DNA of 8,211 nucleotides, taken from positions 1-8,211 of the forward strand of contig DAHXLZ010000119.1 in assembly GCA_027365715.1 (NCBI GenBank). The letters run 5' to 3'. Source of the stretch: Methanomassiliicoccales archaeon. GTDB taxonomy: Archaea; Thermoplasmatota; Thermoplasmata; Sysuiplasmatales; Sysuiplasmataceae. The notes under the pieces are model-generated. The model had not been told where the DNA came from, did not search any database, and was given only the letters and a program-made list of their open reading frames with translations. This document shows, piece by piece, positions 6,157 through 8,211 of this stretch (within the stretch, counting starts at the first letter, position 1; each line of letters starts with the position of its first letter). Both the position numbers and the translations under genes were made by a program.

Positions 6157-7320
6157 ATGGCAATGAATAAGGTTTTCGTGATTGGCAGCTCTATGTCGAA
6201 ATTCGGTAGAATGCAGGAAAGTGGAAGGGAGTCGCTTGCAAGAGTTTCGATGCGCGCCATAATTGACGCCGGCATTGAACCGAAGGACATAAAGTCCACA
6301 TTCTATTCCAATGCCTTTGGCATAACAGAAAAACAGGCACACGTCGGGCCACTTATCAACACCGCCATCGGGATTCCGGGCGTGCCGTCTGTTACAGTCG
6401 AAAGCGCATGCTCCAGCTCAAGCGCGGCATTGCACGAAGCATTCATACATGTGGCGGCCGGTTACGACGATTTGTGCCTCGTAGCCGGAAGTGAGAAGCT
6501 GAGCCACCTTGATACACTTTCAGCGACGACCTATTTCGCCATGGGTTCAGACTTTGCATTTGAAGCTGCCAACGGCGTCACCTTTCCCGGACTGTATGCA
6601 AGCATGGCAATTTCACACATGAAGAAATATGGAACAACCCGGGAGATGATGGGCAGTGTTGCCATAAAGAATCATGAAAACGCAACGAAAAATCCGATGG
6701 CTCATTTCCAGAAGAAAATTTCGATGGAAGCGTATATGGAGTCTGCCACTGTTGCATACCCGTTTCACCTTTACGACTGCTGCCCCTTTTCTGATGGTTC
6801 GTCAGCAGTTATCATTGCTTCGGAGGAAAAAGCAAGGGAGATGAAAGACGAACTCGTTGAAATTGTCGCGAGTGAGCGTGGAGGAAGCATCGCTACGCTC
6901 CAGGACAGACCGGATATCACTTCAATAACCGGTGCAGCTGACGCTGCCAACAGAGCATTCAGACGTTCCGGAATCGAACCTCATGATGTGGATGTTGCTG
7001 AGGTCCATGATTGCTTTACGATAGCCGAAATTATTGCAACCGAAGACATTGGATTGTTCAGAAAGGGGGAAGGAGGCAAAGCGGCTCAGGAAGGACAGAC
7101 GGCTATCGGGGGGAAGGTTGCCATAAATCCTTCAGGAGGGCTGAAAGCCAAGGGGCATCCTGTCAGCGCCACCGGTGTGGCACAGATACATGAGCTCTAT
7201 GAACAGCTTACTGGCAGGGCGGAGGGAAGACAGGTAAGTGGTGCCGGCATCGGTCTTGCGCACAACGTCGGAGCGACTGGCGGTTCATGCACTGTCCACT
7301 TAATGAGGAGGGTGAGGTGA
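6157..7320 (+). CDS. Thiolase (acetyl-CoA C-acetyltransferase), archaeal SCP2-like type
   Basis: A 387-residue thiolase that joins or cleaves acyl-CoAs, for example two acetyl-CoA to acetoacetyl-CoA. The nucleophilic cysteine is Cys85 in ESACSSSSAAL. His284 in VHDCFTIAE takes the place of the NEAFA loop of bacterial thiolases, and His334 sits in GGLKAKGHPVSATG. The C-terminal loop reads HNVGATGG (369-376) instead of the CxG of bacterial enzymes, typical of the archaeal/SCP2 group. The DUF35 gene follows after 4 nt; in Methanothermococcus such a thiolase forms a channelling complex with DUF35 and HMG-CoA synthase for mevalonate synthesis. No HMG-CoA synthase gene is here and a hydroxyacyl-CoA dehydrogenase follows, so a role in acyl-CoA oxidation or another CoA pathway is at least as likely. 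Archaea often carry several paralogues, so substrate chain length cannot be assigned. Confidence 0.92.
   Translation: MAMNKVFVIGSSMSKFGRMQESGRESLARVSMRAIIDAGIEPKDIKSTFYSNAFGITEKQAHVGPLINTAIGIPGVPSVTVESACSSSSAALHEAFIHVAAGYDDLCLVAGSEKLSHLDTLSATTYFAMGSDFAFEAANGVTFPGLYASMAISHMKKYGTTREMMGSVAIKNHENATKNPMAHFQKKISMEAYMESATVAYPFHLYDCCPFSDGSSAVIIASEEKAREMKDELVEIVASERGGSIATLQDRPDITSITGAADAANRAFRRSGIEPHDVDVAEVHDCFTIAEIIATEDIGLFRKGEGGKAAQEGQTAIGGKVAINPSGGLKAKGHPVSATGVAQIHELYEQLTGRAEGRQVSGAGIGLAHNVGATGGSCTVHLMRRVR
7314..7320 (+). promoter_or_regulatory. Shine-Dalgarno site of the DUF35 gene inside the thiolase 3' end
   Basis: GAGGTGA overlaps the last codons and stop of the thiolase and ends 4 nt before the TTG at 7325. 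It supports that non-ATG start over the in-frame TTG at 7331, and points to coupled translation of the pair. Confidence 0.65.
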
Positions 7321-7324
7321 GATA

Positions 7325-7738
7325 TTGTCATTGTCATACATAGGACAGTTAACTGCAGACGTTGAGGGGGGCAAGCTCACCGGATATTCATGCTCGAAAT
7401 GCGGCACGAAAGGTGTCACATTTGCGGTTGCCTGCCCGGCATGCGGCTCGGGAGAGCTTGTACCATTCACTTTTACCGGCAACGGGACTGTTCGAACGTT
7501 TACAATTCTTACAGTTCCATCAGAGCAGTTTGTCAATGATGCCCCGTACACCTATGTTGTTGTTGACCTTGATGAGGCATGCGGCGTCTCGGGTTGGATG
7601 CCGGACGTGCATTCACAGAACGAGATTGCTGCCGGAGACAGGGTGCGCTTCACAAAGAGTTACAAACGCGGAATCGTCTTTGAGAGAGTCGGGGGTAGTG
7701 ATGCAACAACATCGGCATCCGGGACAAGAACCGAATGA
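7325..7738 (+). CDS. DUF35 zinc-ribbon/OB-fold protein, thiolase partner
   Basis: A 137-residue protein with an N-terminal zinc ribbon, Cys23/Cys26 and Cys37/Cys40, followed by an OB-fold (about 46-122). This is the usual DUF35 (Zn-ribbon plus OB-fold acyl-CoA-associated) layout. In characterised archaeal complexes such proteins bridge thiolase and HMG-CoA synthase and shape the CoA-binding channel; they are not known to catalyse a reaction alone. The gene begins 4 nt after the thiolase stop, so the two products are almost certainly made together and form a complex. The start is TTG at 7325, with a second in-frame TTG two codons on in a short ATTGTC duplication (7324-7335). The last 15 or so residues are Ser/Thr/Gly-rich and probably disordered. 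Confidence 0.9.
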   Translation: MSLSYIGQLTADVEGGKLTGYSCSKCGTKGVTFAVACPACGSGELVPFTFTGNGTVRTFTILTVPSEQFVNDAPYTYVVVDLDEACGVSGWMPDVHSQNEIAAGDRVRFTKSYKRGIVFERVGGSDATTSASGTRTE

Positions 7739-7843
7739 ATCAGATGCCCCGCACTGCGGTTGAGAATTGTCGATAATGCCCGGCGCTACGATATTCTTTC
7801 GCATGCAGAGAAATCGATTCGAAAGGAATATTCGTCTTCAGGA

Positions 7844-7851
7844 TTTATAAA
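7844..7851 (+). promoter_or_regulatory. TATA box of the 3-hydroxyacyl-CoA dehydrogenase gene
   Basis: TTTATAAA is the best TATA match in the window, inside an AT-rich run to about 7858. It predicts a start site near 7871 and a leader of about 26 nt containing the Shine-Dalgarno site at 7886-7893. It shows the dehydrogenase has its own promoter rather than relying only on read-through from the thiolase-DUF35 pair. Confidence 0.65.
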
Positions 7852-7885
7852 TATTAATAGCCACCAAAGCATTGTGCCCACCGCA

Positions 7886-7893
7886 GAGGTGAT
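7886..7893 (+). promoter_or_regulatory. Strong Shine-Dalgarno site of the 3-hydroxyacyl-CoA dehydrogenase gene
   Basis: GAGGTGAT is a long match to the archaeal 16S rRNA anti-Shine-Dalgarno sequence. It ends 3 nt before the ATG at 7897, which fixes that start. Confidence 0.75.
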
Positions 7894-7896
7894 GAT

Positions 7897-8211
7897 ATGC
7901 TTTTTGTGAAAAAGATAGGGATAATCGGAGCCGGGACGATGGGATCTGCCATTGCCGAGGTCATGTCATTCAACGGCATCGAAGTTGTCCTGAAGGATGT
8001 ATCCGATGAACTTGTTCAGAGGGGATTGAAGAATATTGAGCGCATAATGGCAGGACTTGTCTCTTATCATCTGAAGAGGGCTCCGGAACAGATCAGGAAG
8101 ATCGAAGAACTGGGCGTCGTGCTCACAGAAGAGCAGAAAAAGAGCATTCTGGAAACACTCAAGCCGAAATACACAGAAAGAAATCTCAAAGAAGTGACGG
8201 CCAGGGTCAGA
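7897..8211 (+). CDS. 3-hydroxyacyl-CoA dehydrogenase, N-terminal NAD-binding part (partial, continues past window)
   Basis: The reading frame stays open from the ATG at 7897 to the right edge, 105 residues. A Rossmann fold with GAGTMG at 11-16 and Asp34 at the end of the second strand indicates NAD binding, as in 3-hydroxyacyl-CoA dehydrogenases, which interconvert 3-hydroxyacyl-CoA and 3-ketoacyl-CoA. Residues 45-104 form a long charged helical segment, noticeably longer than the short helical stretch at this point in the roughly 280-residue bacterial enzymes. That may mean a long-form archaeal enzyme, some of which carry a C-terminal enoyl-CoA hydratase domain, but the rest of the gene is not visible. 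It lies downstream of the thiolase-DUF35 pair under its own TATA box, fitting a shared role in acyl-CoA metabolism. Confidence 0.88.
   Translation, partial: MLFVKKIGIIGAGTMGSAIAEVMSFNGIEVVLKDVSDELVQRGLKNIERIMAGLVSYHLKRAPEQIRKIEELGVVLTEEQKKSILETLKPKYTERNLKEVTARVR

Noticed and set aside
7739..7896. tRNA or small RNA between the DUF35 and dehydrogenase genes (GATTCGAA near 7816)
   Set aside because: The GATTCGAA has no matching stem, acceptor or anticodon arm around it; the stretch is explained by a promoter and leader.
1..8211. A novel defence, mobile or otherwise undescribed system
   Set aside because: All sizeable reading frames belong to familiar metabolic or repair families in normal operon layouts; no transposase, integrase, toxin-antitoxin, repeat array or reverse transcriptase signature is visible.

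Overview
The window looks like ordinary chromosomal DNA from a euryarchaeon, most likely one of the Thermoplasmata. The archaeal assignment rests on AT-rich TATA-type promoter boxes 20-30 nt upstream of starts, a mix of leaderless and GGAGG/GAGGTGAT-led starts, an archaeal-type thiolase paired with a DUF35 zinc-ribbon/OB protein, and a cis-prenyltransferase with a helical N-terminal extension. The narrower placement in Thermoplasmata is an inference from a sugar-acid dehydratase of the non-phosphorylative Entner-Doudoroff type together with acyl-CoA metabolism genes. No rRNA or other marker gene is present to confirm it.

Layout. (1) 1-761, minus: N-terminal 253 residues of an enolase-superfamily sugar-acid dehydratase, cut by the left edge, with its own TATA-like promoter. 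(2) 909-3169, minus: a two-gene threonine operon, thrC then hom, overlapping by 3 nt at the junction, with a promoter just upstream of thrC. (3) 3197-3558: a 360-bp stretch with no convincing gene, between the divergent thrC and hydrolase promoters. (4) 3586-5119, plus: a UPF0173 metallo-beta-lactamase-fold hydrolase followed 10 nt later by a cis-prenyltransferase. (5) 5120-6043, minus: an OGG1-type 8-oxoguanine DNA glycosylase whose stop codon directly abuts that of the prenyltransferase. (6) 6157-7738, plus: thiolase plus DUF35 protein, 4 nt apart. (7) 7897 to the right edge, plus: the start of a 3-hydroxyacyl-CoA dehydrogenase with its own strong TATA box and Shine-Dalgarno site.

How the genes work together. 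hom and thrC encode two of the last three steps to threonine; homoserine kinase is not in the window. The thiolase needs its DUF35 partner as a scaffold or substrate channel in characterised archaeal systems, and the adjacent hydroxyacyl-CoA dehydrogenase suggests acyl-CoA oxidation or synthesis rather than, or as well as, the mevalonate pathway. The cis-prenyltransferase would make the polyprenyl carrier for glycan assembly. The dehydratase belongs to sugar catabolism and the glycosylase to oxidative DNA repair.

I found no sign of a mobile element, CRISPR array, RNA gene, defence system or other novel system. The most useful observations are promoter positions that argue for later start codons in thrC and the glycosylase, active-site details of the glycosylase, the gene pairings, and the unexplained intergenic stretch.
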